Of a stretch of DNA of 64,000 nucleotides, positions 8,680 through 17,018 are shown piece by piece. This stretch comes from Actinoplanes sp. NBC_00393. Lineage in GTDB: Bacteria > Actinomycetota > Actinomycetes > Mycobacteriales > Micromonosporaceae. The stretch is taken from contig NZ_CP107942.1 of the NCBI RefSeq assembly GCF_036053395.1, positions 6,776,501-6,840,500 of the forward strand, in the 5' to 3' direction. The position numbers and the translations under genes were made by a program. Each line of letters begins with the position of its first letter. Positions within the stretch are counted from its first letter, which is position 1. The notes under the pieces were generated by a model. The model did not search any database. It worked only from the letters and a program-made list of their open reading frames with translations, and was not told where the DNA came from.

Positions 8680-10026
8680 GTGAACGTCAGGAACTTTAGT
8701 GTAAGGCGAAGCCTGCGGCGATCAGCCGTGACGGCGATCGCTGCTTTTACCGCGGTCACGTTGGTCGCCTGTGGCAGTGACGCCGCTGAGACTCCCGAGA
8801 AGCCGACCGGGCCGGTCACCATCAAGGTCTGGGCGTGGTACCCGGAGTTCCAGGGTGTCGTCGACCTGTTCAACAAGACGCACAGCGACATCAAGATCGA
8901 GTGGACGAACGCCGGCACCGGTCAGGACCAGTACACCAAGCTGCAGACCGCGCTGAAGGCCGGCAAGGGCGCGCCCGACGTGGCGATGCTCGAGCTCCAG
9001 GAGATCCCCACCTTCCAGCTCACCAAGCACCTCGTCGATCTGGGCAAGTACGGCGCCAACGACGTGAAGGGCGACTACGTCGACTGGGCGTGGAAGCAGG
9101 TCAGCACGGGCGACCAGGTGTACGCCATCCCGGTCGACGCCGGCCCGATGGCGATGATGTACCGCGACGACATCTTCTCCAAGTACGGCCTGACCGTGCC
9201 GAAGACCTGGGACGAGTACAAGGCGCAGGCCGAGAAGCTGAAGACCGCGTCGGCCGGCAAGTCCTTCATCACCGACTTCGGCGCCAACGACGGCGGCTTC
9301 ATGACCGGCCTGATGTGGCAGGCCGGCGCCCAGCCGTACAGCTACGACATCGCGAACCCGACGAACATCGGGGTCAACGTCAACAGCGCCGAGGCGAAGA
9401 AGGTCATCGAGTACTGGGAGGGCATGGTCAACGGAGGCCTCGCCGACTCCACGGCCTTCCACACCACGGACTTCTACAACGGTCTCAACACCGAGAAGTA
9501 CGCGACCTACCTCGCCGCCGGCTGGGGTCCCGGCTACATCCAGGCCAACGCCGCGAAGTCGTCCGGCAAGTGGAAGGTCGCGCCGCTGCCGCAGTGGACC
9601 GCCGGTGAGAACAAGCAGGGTGACTGGGGCGGCTCCTCGTTCGCGGTGACCGACCAGGCGAAGTACCCGGACATCGCGGCCAAGGTCGCCATGGAGATCT
9701 TCGGCGCGAAGAACACCGAGGCCTGGAAGATCGGCATCGACAAGGCGTTCCTCTTCCCGACCGCCACGCCGGTCCTGGAGTCGGCCGACTTCAAGAACAA
9801 GGAGTACGAGTTCTTCGGCGGCCAGAAGGTCAACGAGGTCTTCGTCCCGGCGTACAACGCGATCGGCCCGTTCTCCTGGAGCCCGTTCAACAGCTACAAC
9901 TTCAACCAGCTGACCACGAACCTGAACCAGGCGATCGAGAAGAAGACGTCCTGGACGGCGGCGCTGGACACGGCTCAGGAGAACGTCAAGACCTACGCCA
10001 CCCAGCAGGGCTTCCAGGTTCAGTAA
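8680..10026 (+). CDS. Sugar ABC transporter substrate-binding lipoprotein (CUT1)
   Basis: 448 residues from the GTG at 8680, which has AGGA five bases upstream; an in-frame ATG at 8590 would put an implausible leader before the signal peptide. The signal peptide (RRSLRRSAVTAIAAFTAVTL) ends in the lipobox LVAC (Cys31). The mature part is a family 1 extracellular solute-binding protein (IKVWAWYPEFQGVVDLFNK, later WGPGYIQAN). It captures an oligosaccharide at the outer membrane face and hands it to the two permeases. TAATG joins it to the first permease. No ATP-binding subunit is encoded here, so a shared MsiK-type ATPase is expected elsewhere, as is common in actinomycetes. Confidence 0.92.
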   Translation: MNVRNFSVRRSLRRSAVTAIAAFTAVTLVACGSDAAETPEKPTGPVTIKVWAWYPEFQGVVDLFNKTHSDIKIEWTNAGTGQDQYTKLQTALKAGKGAPDVAMLELQEIPTFQLTKHLVDLGKYGANDVKGDYVDWAWKQVSTGDQVYAIPVDAGPMAMMYRDDIFSKYGLTVPKTWDEYKAQAEKLKTASAGKSFITDFGANDGGFMTGLMWQAGAQPYSYDIANPTNIGVNVNSAEAKKVIEYWEGMVNGGLADSTAFHTTDFYNGLNTEKYATYLAAGWGPGYIQANAAKSSGKWKVAPLPQWTAGENKQGDWGGSSFAVTDQAKYPDIAAKVAMEIFGAKNTEAWKIGIDKAFLFPTATPVLESADFKNKEYEFFGGQKVNEVFVPAYNAIGPFSWSPFNSYNFNQLTTNLNQAIEKKTSWTAALDTAQENVKTYATQQGFQVQ

Positions 10027-10955
10027 TGACCCAGGTGCAGACCAGGTCCGCGGCCGTCGCTCCGGCGGCCGCGGGCCCCACCCAACGCCGGCCGTTCTTC
10101 GGGCGCGCGCGGGAGGCGGCCACCGGCTGGCTGTTCGTCCTGCCGTTCGCCGTGCTGCTCGTCGCCTTCCTGCTGCTGCCGATGGCGTACGCCTTCAAGA
10201 TCAGCCTCTACCGGTCCACCCTGATCGAGGGTGAGGTGTTCGCCTGGTTCGACAACTACCAGCAGGCGATCGACGACCCGCTGGTCCGTGAGGGCGTGCT
10301 CCGCGTACTGATCTTCGGTCTGATCCAGACCCCGGTGATGATCGGACTCGCGCTGCTCGCGGCCCTGCTGATCGACGCCGCGACCTCGCGCTTCTCGCGC
10401 GTCTTCCGGCTCGCGGCTTTCGTGCCCTACGCCGTGCCGGTGGTGATCGGCACCCTGATGTGGGGCTTCCTCTACAGCAAGAGCATCGGCCCGCTGGCCT
10501 GGACCGGCATTGACTTCGTCGGCAGCGACACCGTGCTGGCGTCGCTCGGCAACATCGTCACCTGGCAATGGGCCGGCTACAACATGATCGTCCTGTACGC
10601 CGCGCTGCAAGGTGTGCCGAAGGAGATCTACGAGTCCGCCAAGATCGACGGGGCCGGGCAGGTGCAGATCGCCCTGCGGATCAAGACGCCGATGATCTCC
10701 TCGGCGCTGGTGCTGGCCACGCTCTTCACGATCATGGGCACCCTGCAGTTCTTCACCGAGCCGCTGATCCTGCAGCCGCTCAATCCGGGCGCGATCACCC
10801 AGCACTACACACCCAATGTGTACGCCTACAACCAGGCGTTCTCATTCCAGCAGTACAACTACTCGGCGGCGATCTCGTTCCTGCTCGGCGCGGTGGTCTT
10901 CGTCGGGTCGTACATCTTCCTGTTCGCCACCCGGAAGCGGAGCGCGCTGCGATGA
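10026..10955 (+). CDS. Sugar ABC transporter permease (MalF-like)
   Basis: 309 residues with six hydrophobic segments; the first is at ~33-58 (GWLFVLPFAVLLVAFLLLPMAYA). The EAA loop for docking the ATPase reads VPKEIYESAKIDGAGQVQI. The ATG overlaps the binding-protein stop (TAATG) and the stop overlaps the second permease start (ATGA), so translation is coupled. It forms the membrane channel with the next gene product. Confidence 0.92.
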   Translation: MTQVQTRSAAVAPAAAGPTQRRPFFGRAREAATGWLFVLPFAVLLVAFLLLPMAYAFKISLYRSTLIEGEVFAWFDNYQQAIDDPLVREGVLRVLIFGLIQTPVMIGLALLAALLIDAATSRFSRVFRLAAFVPYAVPVVIGTLMWGFLYSKSIGPLAWTGIDFVGSDTVLASLGNIVTWQWAGYNMIVLYAALQGVPKEIYESAKIDGAGQVQIALRIKTPMISSALVLATLFTIMGTLQFFTEPLILQPLNPGAITQHYTPNVYAYNQAFSFQQYNYSAAISFLLGAVVFVGSYIFLFATRKRSALR

Positions 10956-11890
10956 ACCTTTTTCAACGTGGCGAGGGCCCCGCCGCCCGGCGCGGACCTT
11001 CGGCCCGGACCCTTTCGGCCCGAAGTCAGGTTGAAAAAGGTTCACTGAGCTTCAGAAAAGGCAGCGTCGCCGCCCACGTCGTGATGGCCGTGATGGCCGT
11101 CTACTTCCTGCTTCCGTTCTGGTGGCTGCTGGTGGCGTCGACGAAGAACAACGAGGGGCTCTTCGACGCGGGTGCCCTGTGGTTCAACGGCTTCCACTTC
11201 ATCGACAACGTGAAGCTGCTGTTCACCCAGGAGAACGGGATCTACCTCACCTGGCTGCGCAACTCGGCGTTCTACGCCGTGGTCAGCGGCGTCGGTGCGA
11301 CCGCGATCTCGGCGCTGGCCGGGTACGCCTTCGCCAAGCTGCGCTTCCCGGGCCGCAACGCCCTGTTCGCGCTGCTCCTCGGCCTGATCATGGTGCCGGC
11401 GACGGCGCTGGTGCTGCCGACCTACCTGCTGATGTCGCAGGCCGATCTGGTCGACACGATCTGGGCGGTGATCCTGCCGTCGCTGCTCAACCCGTTCGGC
11501 GTCTACCTGCTCCGGGTCTACATCCACGACTCGATTCCGGACGAGATGCTCGAGGCGGCCCGCATCGACGGCGCCGGCGAGTTCCGGGTGTTCCGCAGTG
11601 TGGCGCTGCCCGCCATCCGGCCGGCCCTGGTCACCGTGCTGCTGTTCAGCATGGTCGCGTCCTGGAACAACTTCTTCCTGCCGCTGGTGATGCTGAGCGA
11701 CGACGGGCTCTACCCGCTCACCGTCGGGCTCCGGACCTGGTACATGTCCGCGATCATGGGCAACGGCGGCGCGGCCACGTTCAACGTGATCATCACCGGC
11801 GCTCTCGTGGCGATCGTCCCCCTGATCGTGGCCTTCCTGATGTTGCAGCGGTACTGGCGCGGTGGCCTGACCATCGGCGCCGTCAAGTGA
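10952..11890 (+). CDS. Sugar ABC transporter permease (MalG-like) with inserted N-terminus
   Basis: 312 residues. From about residue 30 it is a normal MalG-type permease (VAAHVVMAVMAVYFLLPFWWLL and so on) with the EAA loop IPDEMLEAARIDGAGEFRVF. The first ~31 residues are Arg/Pro/Ser-rich and are encoded by a 92-bp element bounded by 15-bp perfect inverted repeats. If that element is removed, an ATG joins directly to codons for SFRKGS, which looks like the ancestral start. The ATG used now overlaps the upstream stop (ATGA). The extra leader lies on the cytoplasmic side and probably does not block transport. 16 bp separate it from the arabinofuranosidase gene. Confidence 0.9.
   Translation: MNLFQRGEGPAARRGPSARTLSARSQVEKGSLSFRKGSVAAHVVMAVMAVYFLLPFWWLLVASTKNNEGLFDAGALWFNGFHFIDNVKLLFTQENGIYLTWLRNSAFYAVVSGVGATAISALAGYAFAKLRFPGRNALFALLLGLIMVPATALVLPTYLLMSQADLVDTIWAVILPSLLNPFGVYLLRVYIHDSIPDEMLEAARIDGAGEFRVFRSVALPAIRPALVTVLLFSMVASWNNFFLPLVMLSDDGLYPLTVGLRTWYMSAIMGNGGAATFNVIITGALVAIVPLIVAFLMLQRYWRGGLTIGAVK
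10953..11044. repeat. 92-bp element with 15-bp perfect terminal inverted repeats
   Basis: TGAACCTTTTTCAAC at 10953-10967 is exactly complementary to 11030-11044. The 62 bases between are GC-rich with smaller dyads around TTCGGCCCGAA. The element supplies most of the permease start region and stays in frame. It has the size and ends of a miniature inverted-repeat element but contains no gene, and no clear target-site duplication is visible. In RNA it would fold into a long stem inside the operon. Confidence 0.7.
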
Positions 11891-11906
11891 CTCCCTAAGG
11901 AACAAC

Positions 11907-13436
11907 ATGCTCCGTGCATTTGTCGCACTGAACCCTGCCCACGTCGTGGCGCCGGTCAGCCGCCGCACCTTCGGCTCGTTCGTCGAGCACATGGGCCGCT
12001 GCGTCTACACCGGGATCTACGAGCCTTCGCATCCGCTCGCCGACGAGGACGGCTTCCGTACCGATGTGCTGGCCCTGGCCCGCGAACTCGGCGTCACGAT
12101 GGTCCGCTACCCGGGCGGGAACTTCGTCTCCGGCTACCGCTGGGAGGACGGGGTCGGCCCGGTCGAGAAGCGCCCGCGCCGGCGTGATCTCGCCTGGCGC
12201 AGCATCGAGACGAACGAGGTCGGCATCGACGAGTTCGCCAAGTGGGCGGAGAAGGCCGACGTCGAGATCATGTATGCGGTGAACCTCGGCACCCGCGGCG
12301 TGCAGGAGGCGCTCGACGTCCACGAGTACATCAACCACCCGGAGGGCACCGAACTCTCCGAGCGGCGCCGCGCCAACGGCGCGGAGAAGCCTTACGGCAT
12401 CAAGATCTGGTGCCTGGGCAACGAGTTGGACGGTCCCTGGCAGACCGGGCACAAAACCCCGGAGGAGTACGGGCTACTGGCCGCCTCCACCGCCCGGGCG
12501 CTGCGTTCGGCGGAACCGGATCTCGAGCTCGTCGCCTGCGGCAGCTCGAGCTCGGTGATGCCGACCTTCGGCGCCTGGGAGTCGACGGTGCTGGAGCACG
12601 CGTACGACGTGGTCGACTACGTGTCCTGCCACGCGTACTACGAGGAGCACGACGGCGACCTGGGCTCGTTCCTGGCCAGCGCGGTCGACATGGACCACTT
12701 CGTGAACAGCATCGTGGCCACCGCGGACGCGGTCGGCGCCCGGCTGAAGAGCAAGAAGAAGATCAACCTGTCGTTCGACGAGTGGAACGTCTGGTACCTG
12801 TCCCGGTTCCAGAACGCGCCGCTGCCGAAGGAGTGGGAGGTCGCCCCGCGGGTCATCGAGGACCAGTACAACGTCGCGGACGCGGTGGTGGTCGGCAACC
12901 TGCTGATCTCGCTGCTGCGGCACAGCGACCGGGTGACCGCGGCCTGCCAGGCGCAGCTGGTCAACGTGATCGCGCCGATCATGACCGAGCCGGGCGGGCC
13001 GGCCTGGCGGCAGACCATCTTCCACCCGTTCGCCCGTACCGCCGCGCTGGCCAAGGGCGACGTGCTGGACCTGCGAGTGGACACCCCGACCTACGAGACC
13101 GCGAAGTACGGCGTGGCCGACGTGGTCGACGCCGTCGCCACCCACGACCCGTCCACCGGCGACGTCGTGATCTTCGCGGTCAACCGGGACCAGGAGCAGC
13201 CGGTCGAGTTCACCGTCGACCTGAGCGCGTTCGGCGCCGGACTGACGGTCGCGGAGGCCTGGACGCTCACCGACGACGACGTACGCGCCTCGAACACCCG
13301 GGACGCCCCGGAGCGGGTCACCCTGCGCCCGACCGCCGAGGTACCCACCGGCGCAGTCGAAGTCGACGGCGTCGCCGCCACCCTGGTCCTGCCGCGGATC
13401 TCCTGGTCGGTGGTGCGCCTGACCCGCGCGAACTGA
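11907..13436 (+). CDS. Intracellular GH51 alpha-L-arabinofuranosidase
   Basis: 509 residues, the normal length of intracellular GH51 enzymes, with no signal peptide. The acid/base Glu is E173 in WCLGNELDGPW and the nucleophile is E292 in SFDEWNVWY. The substrate-binding RYPGGNFVSGYRWEDGVGP block is intact. It should release L-arabinofuranose from imported arabino-oligosaccharides or arabinoxylan fragments. It is the last gene of the operon (AAGG eight bases before the ATG) and is followed by a strong hairpin. Its specificity is the main evidence that the transporter carries arabinosides. Confidence 0.94.
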   Translation: MLRAFVALNPAHVVAPVSRRTFGSFVEHMGRCVYTGIYEPSHPLADEDGFRTDVLALARELGVTMVRYPGGNFVSGYRWEDGVGPVEKRPRRRDLAWRSIETNEVGIDEFAKWAEKADVEIMYAVNLGTRGVQEALDVHEYINHPEGTELSERRRANGAEKPYGIKIWCLGNELDGPWQTGHKTPEEYGLLAASTARALRSAEPDLELVACGSSSSVMPTFGAWESTVLEHAYDVVDYVSCHAYYEEHDGDLGSFLASAVDMDHFVNSIVATADAVGARLKSKKKINLSFDEWNVWYLSRFQNAPLPKEWEVAPRVIEDQYNVADAVVVGNLLISLLRHSDRVTAACQAQLVNVIAPIMTEPGGPAWRQTIFHPFARTAALAKGDVLDLRVDTPTYETAKYGVADVVDAVATHDPSTGDVVIFAVNRDQEQPVEFTVDLSAFGAGLTVAEAWTLTDDDVRASNTRDAPERVTLRPTAEVPTGAVEVDGVAATLVLPRISWSVVRLTRAN

Positions 13437-13449
13437 GCCCACCGTCCAC

Positions 13450-13485
13450 CGGGCCGTGACCGTCCTCCTTTCCGGTCACGGCCCG
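13450..13485 (+). terminator. Strong hairpin terminator after the arabinoside operon
   Basis: A perfect 13-bp stem, CGGGCCGTGACCG with its complement at 13473-13485, and a 10-base pyrimidine-rich loop sit 14 bases past the GH51 stop. Confidence 0.85.
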
Positions 13486-13675
13486 ATCAGAACTATTCCT
13501 CGGCGGCGCAGCGGTCCTGCCCCGCCGAATTCCGGTAGCCCGAACGGTCCAGCAATTGCAGGCAATGCAACGCGCGACCGGGCTGCCCATCTTGATGACG
13601 CAAATCGCGCTGGAGCCCACTGCCCCTGCCGCGCGGCAAAAAAGAATCGCCACCGCGGCACGAAGGTCGCTTTCC

Positions 13676-14719
13676 CTAGCAGCCAATGCCGCACTTCTGC
13701 CAAACTCTTGCCATCCGAAACAACAAATCTCGGATAAACGCTCCCTGCCCCTTTTGCCACCCTCCACATGGGTCCGGCGTCTGCCGTGCAGTCCAGATGG
13801 TCCGCTTCCGCGTCCCAACACTCGGTCGGCACACCTGCCTTAGTCGAGCCCGCGCCGGCAGCCTGGGCCCGTCTGGCGTTACAGATCCGCCCCTCACCTT
13901 CCCGGCCGGAGACGGACGTGCCCCCGCCCGCGCACGTCCGATGCGAGCCTCCCCCGCTCGCCCGGGCACAAGAGTGCCCAGTGCCAGCGCGTTTGCGGAC
14001 ATGAGCCTTCCCCGCTCACCCGCGCACGGAAGGACCGCGGTGACCCGGGAAGGGAAAGGGGACGCCGACGGCATCAGGGCCGAAACCGGGGCCGGGGCCG
14101 GGACCGAGGCCGGGGCCGGAGCCGGGACCGGGACCGGAGCCGGGACCGAGACCGGAGCCGGGACCGGGGCCGGGGCCGGGACCGAGGCCGGGGCCGGAGC
14201 CGGAGCCGGGACCGGGACCGAGACCGGAACCGGGACCGAGACCGAGACCGGAGCCGGGACCGGGACCGAGACCGGAGCCGGAGCCGGGACCGAGACCGGA
14301 GCCGGGACCGAGACCGAGACCGGAGCCGGGACCGGAGCCGAAGCCAGGGCCGGGACCGGAGCCAGGACCGGGACCGGAGCCAGGACCGGAGCCGAAGCCG
14401 AAGCCGAAGCCGAAGCCAGTGCCGAAGCCGGGGCCGAGACTGGGGCCGACCGCGAACTCGCCCACGCCACCGCCACCGTCGACGGGGACGGGGTTGAATC
14501 GGGGGTGCGGTCGCGGTGGGTTTTGATCGCTGGATTAGGAGCCCGGCGCCGGTCTTGGCCGCGGCGCAGACGGTCGGAGTGGCGGCGCGCCAGTCCCCAT
14601 GCGCGGTGTCGCTCGTGCTCGCGGCGGAAAGCATCGCGGATCGGCGAATAGTTGCGTGACGCGGTTCGGTCACGCATGGCCGACAATTCATCCCTGCTGA
14701 ACAGGCCCGGCTGCCTCAT
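13676..14719 (-). CDS. Hypothetical protein: short conserved head plus expanded Pro/Ala/Val repeat tail
   Basis: The first ~55 residues ([19 protein letters not shown], then [19 protein letters not shown]) look like a small charged actinobacterial protein of unknown function and are the only part I believe is certainly coding. The frame then passes through a hexanucleotide repeat giving about 120 residues of [13 protein letters not shown] sequence and stays open to 13676 with a basic tail. All six frames are largely open across the repeat, so the real 3' end is uncertain. The ATG at 14719 has GGAGG only one base upstream; an in-frame start at 14767 is possible. It may be a small gene extended by repeat expansion. 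Confidence 0.45.
   Translation of the reverse strand: MRQPGLFSRDELSAMRDRTASRNYSPIRDAFRREHERHRAWGLARRHSDRLRRGQDRRRAPNPAIKTHRDRTPDSTPSPSTVAVAWASSRSAPVSAPASALASASASASAPVLAPVPVLAPVPALASAPVPAPVSVSVPAPVSVPAPAPVSVPVPAPVSVSVPVPVSVPVPAPAPAPASVPAPAPVPAPVSVPAPVPVPAPAPASVPAPAPVSALMPSASPFPSRVTAVLPCAGERGRLMSANALALGTLVPGRAGEARIGRARAGARPSPAGKVRGGSVTPDGPRLPARARLRQVCRPSVGTRKRTIWTARQTPDPCGGWQKGQGAFIRDLLFRMARVWQKCGIGC
14079..14455. repeat. Degenerate hexanucleotide (RRRRCC) tandem array
   Basis: About 60 consecutive hexamers of the form purine-purine-purine-purine-C-C (GGGACC, GGAGCC, GAGACC, GGGGCC, GAAGCC) run with almost no break. The purine/pyrimidine phase is kept while the individual purines vary. Because the period is a multiple of three, every frame reads as a two-residue repeat. 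Confidence 0.9.
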
Positions 14720-15194
14720 GCCTCCATTCTTCCCGAAATAAATCGCGCTTTGTAAGTATTCGATCATGCCTATTCAGAAATTTCAGGCCTGGCAGCTGAG
14801 GCTGCCCGGAAGGCCGGATAATTACGCTATTAGTTGGCGCCGAATGAACAAATCGACATTCTCCTGCGGTATACCAACGAAGGGACGGCCCGCACCATCA
14901 CCGGATTGACGGCCCGCAGCCCGGATGGACCACCCAGCCCCGCAGCATCACCGCACGAAGACACCCGGCCCCGGTTGCGACCGCCCACGGACGGGCTGCG
15001 ACGCCGCACGGATGGCCGGTTCGCATGATCGCGGTGGGCTGGGCGGAAGTCGGCCTCGATCAAGGACCGTCAGGGACACCAATGCTGGCCATGGCTTGCG
15101 GGTGGAGGCTGCAAACCGTGACGAAAGCGTGGAAACGAGCGCGGCCGGCCTCGGCTGCCAATAGGCATATCCGGAGCGCGCACTCCGCGAGCGG
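14720..15194. other. Gene-poor stretch, no feature recognised
   Basis: It begins with the upstream region of the repeat-tailed hypothetical gene, which is noticeably AT-rich (around 14700-14860). Only short, compositionally implausible open frames follow. No RNA gene or clear promoter was recognised. Confidence 0.5.
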
Positions 15195-15370
15195 TGACCA
15201 GCGCAGCCGGGGCGCCCGGTCGTCGACCAGGCCGGCCCAGCCGCTCACCTGGCAGAGCTGAACAGCATGGATGCGGTCACCAGCGCCGCCGGGGCGCCAG
15301 GCCGGCCCAGCCGCCCACCATGGCAGAGCAGAACAGCATGCAGGCGGTCACCAGCGCCGCCGGGGCGCCA
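15195..15370. repeat. 71-bp imperfect tandem repeat, about 2.5 copies
   Basis: Copies share GGCGCCCCGGC, GCGCTGGTGACCGC and ATGCTGTTC blocks on the minus strand. The period is not a multiple of three. Related fragments (CCGCGTCCAAGCTGTxCC) recur at about 15418-15440 and at the 3' end of the MFS small-subunit gene (15500-15525), suggesting repeated partial duplication of that gene end. Confidence 0.65.
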
Positions 15371-15495
15371 GGTTCGGCGAACTGGCCGATCTGGCTGCCC
15401 GCGGCGGCCTGCCGGGACAGCTTGGACGCGGTGACCGGCGCGCCGCTGTGGGGTGTCAGGTCGGCGGAATGGGCGGCGTTCTGAGGTGCTGTGGG

Positions 15496-15588
15496 CTACT
15501 GGAACAGCTTGGACGCGGTTATGACGGTCTGGATGATGCCGTAGCCGAGCAGCACGGTCACCAAAGCCCAGGAGAGGAAGAGCCTCAC
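15496..15588 (-). CDS. MFS transporter small subunit (30-residue single-TM protein)
   Basis: The GTG start overlaps the MFS stop as GTGA. The product, MRLFLSWALVTVLLGYGIIQ followed by TVITASKLFQ, is one hydrophobic helix with a short tail. This matches the tiny membrane partners known to be encoded beside oxalate/formate-antiporter-like (OFA) MFS genes in many bacteria. The size, single TM segment and coupled overlap make it credible despite its length. It probably binds or stabilises the transporter in the membrane. Confidence 0.78.
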   Translation of the reverse strand: MRLFLSWALVTVLLGYGIIQTVITASKLFQ

Positions 15589-16979
15589 GCTGCCACCTCC
15601 TCCTCTTCATCCTTCGCCGGCTCGTGGTAGCGGGAGGGCACCGGGCGGACCAGCAGGTTGGCTATGAAGCCGACGGCCAGCAGGGCGACCATGGTGAACA
15701 GCGCTGGGCGGTAGGCGTCGGCGGTCAGGGTGCCGGGCTTGCCCTGGGCGTCGAGGAAGCCGTTGATGATCAGGGGGCCGGCGACGCCGGCTGCGGACCA
15801 GGCGGTCAGCAGGCGGCCGTGGATGGCGCCGACCTGGTAGGTGCCGAACAGGTCGCGCAGGTAGGCGGGGATGGTGGCGAAGCCGCCGCCGTAGAACGAC
15901 AGGATCACGCCGGCCAGCAGGACGAACAGCGCGGTTGCGGTGGGGCCGATCAGGGCGAGCAGGACGTAGAGGACCATGCCGCCGCCGAGGTAGATCATGT
16001 ATATCGGTTTGCGGCCGATCAGGTCGGATGTCGACGACCAGACGAAGCGGCCGGCCATGTTGAACAGCGAGAGCACGCCGACGAAGCCGGCCGCTGCGGA
16101 GACCGCCACCGACGATTCGCCGTCGACGCGGAAGAAGTCCTGGATCATCGGGCTGGCCTGTTCCAGGATGCCGATGCCGGCTGTCACGTTGCAGAACAGG
16201 ACGATCCAGAGCAGCCAGAACGGCAGCGTGCGGATCGCGTTGGAGGCGGAGACCTGGGCGGTCGTGACCAGGGACTTCTCGCGTACGGTCGCGGGGTCCC
16301 AACCGGCCGGCTTCCAGCCTTCGCGGGGCACCCGGATGTTGAACACGCCGAACATCATGATGATGAAGTAGCCGATGCCGAGGGTGACGAACAGCCAGGT
16401 CAGGGCGCTGCCGTCGGCGACCGAGGTGGCCACGTTCGGGTCGTAGTCGCTGTCGTAGAGCGACATCAGCTGCCGGGACAGCGGGCCGGCGATCAGCGCG
16501 CCGCCGCCGAAGCCCATGATCGCCAGGCCGGTGGCCAGGCCGGGCCGGTCCGGGAACCATTTGATCAGGGTGGAGACCGGGGAGATGTATCCGATGCCGA
16601 GGCCGATGCCGCCGAGCACGCCGTAGCCGAGGTAGAGCAGCCACAGCTGTGCGGTGGCGATGCCGAGCGCGCCGACCAGGAAGCCGGAGGCCCAGAACGA
16701 CGCGGAGACGAACATGGCCTTGCGTGGCCCGCTCGACTCCACCCAGGTGCCGCCTACCGCGGCGGACAGACCCAGCATGACGATCGCGATGCTGAAGATG
16801 ATCCCGATCGCGGTCTGACTGGTGTCGAAGTGCTGGACCAGCGAGTTCTTGTAGACGCTGGTGGCGTACACCTGGCCGATGCACAGGTGCACCGAGAGCG
16901 CGGCGGGCGGGATCAGCCAGCGGCTGTACCCTTCCGGCGCCACGGAATGCGCGCGATCGAACGCGGACAACAGGGCCAT
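15585..16979 (-). CDS. OFA-family MFS transporter (oxalate/formate antiporter-like)
   Basis: 464 residues with 12 predicted membrane segments. Family features include SVHLCIGQVYATSVYKN near the first helix, WFPDRPGLATGLAIMGFGGG in the middle and SFYGGGFATIPAYLRDLFG late. The tail is acidic (KDEEEEVAA). Substrate is probably a small carboxylate, but the family is broad. The ATG has no ribosome binding site and sits 4 bases from a long hairpin (16983-17018), so leaderless expression or structural control is possible. It is coupled to the 30-residue small subunit downstream. Confidence 0.9.
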   Translation of the reverse strand: MALLSAFDRAHSVAPEGYSRWLIPPAALSVHLCIGQVYATSVYKNSLVQHFDTSQTAIGIIFSIAIVMLGLSAAVGGTWVESSGPRKAMFVSASFWASGFLVGALGIATAQLWLLYLGYGVLGGIGLGIGYISPVSTLIKWFPDRPGLATGLAIMGFGGGALIAGPLSRQLMSLYDSDYDPNVATSVADGSALTWLFVTLGIGYFIIMMFGVFNIRVPREGWKPAGWDPATVREKSLVTTAQVSASNAIRTLPFWLLWIVLFCNVTAGIGILEQASPMIQDFFRVDGESSVAVSAAAGFVGVLSLFNMAGRFVWSSTSDLIGRKPIYMIYLGGGMVLYVLLALIGPTATALFVLLAGVILSFYGGGFATIPAYLRDLFGTYQVGAIHGRLLTAWSAAGVAGPLIINGFLDAQGKPGTLTADAYRPALFTMVALLAVGFIANLLVRPVPSRYHEPAKDEEEEVAA

Positions 16980-16982
16980 TGC

Positions 16983-17018
16983 GCGCGTTTACCCATCGGG
17001 AGATCTCGATAAACGCGC
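16983..17018. promoter_or_regulatory. Inverted repeat immediately upstream of the MFS start
   Basis: GCGCGTTTA at 16983-16991 pairs perfectly with 17010-17018, and the interior contains the palindrome GAGATCTC. It fills the 39-bp gap between the LigD-polymerase stop and the MFS ATG. It could terminate the upstream transcript, act as an operator, or restrict access to the MFS start. Confidence 0.6.

Noticed and set aside
13686-14651. Plus-strand Gly/Ala/Thr-repeat protein across the hexanucleotide array
   Set aside because: All frames are open because the repeat lacks stops; no credible start or conserved flank on this strand.
14830-15063. Minus-strand 77-codon gene
   Set aside because: Arg/Ser/Pro composition typical of a chance frame in high-GC DNA, with no conserved motif or start signal.
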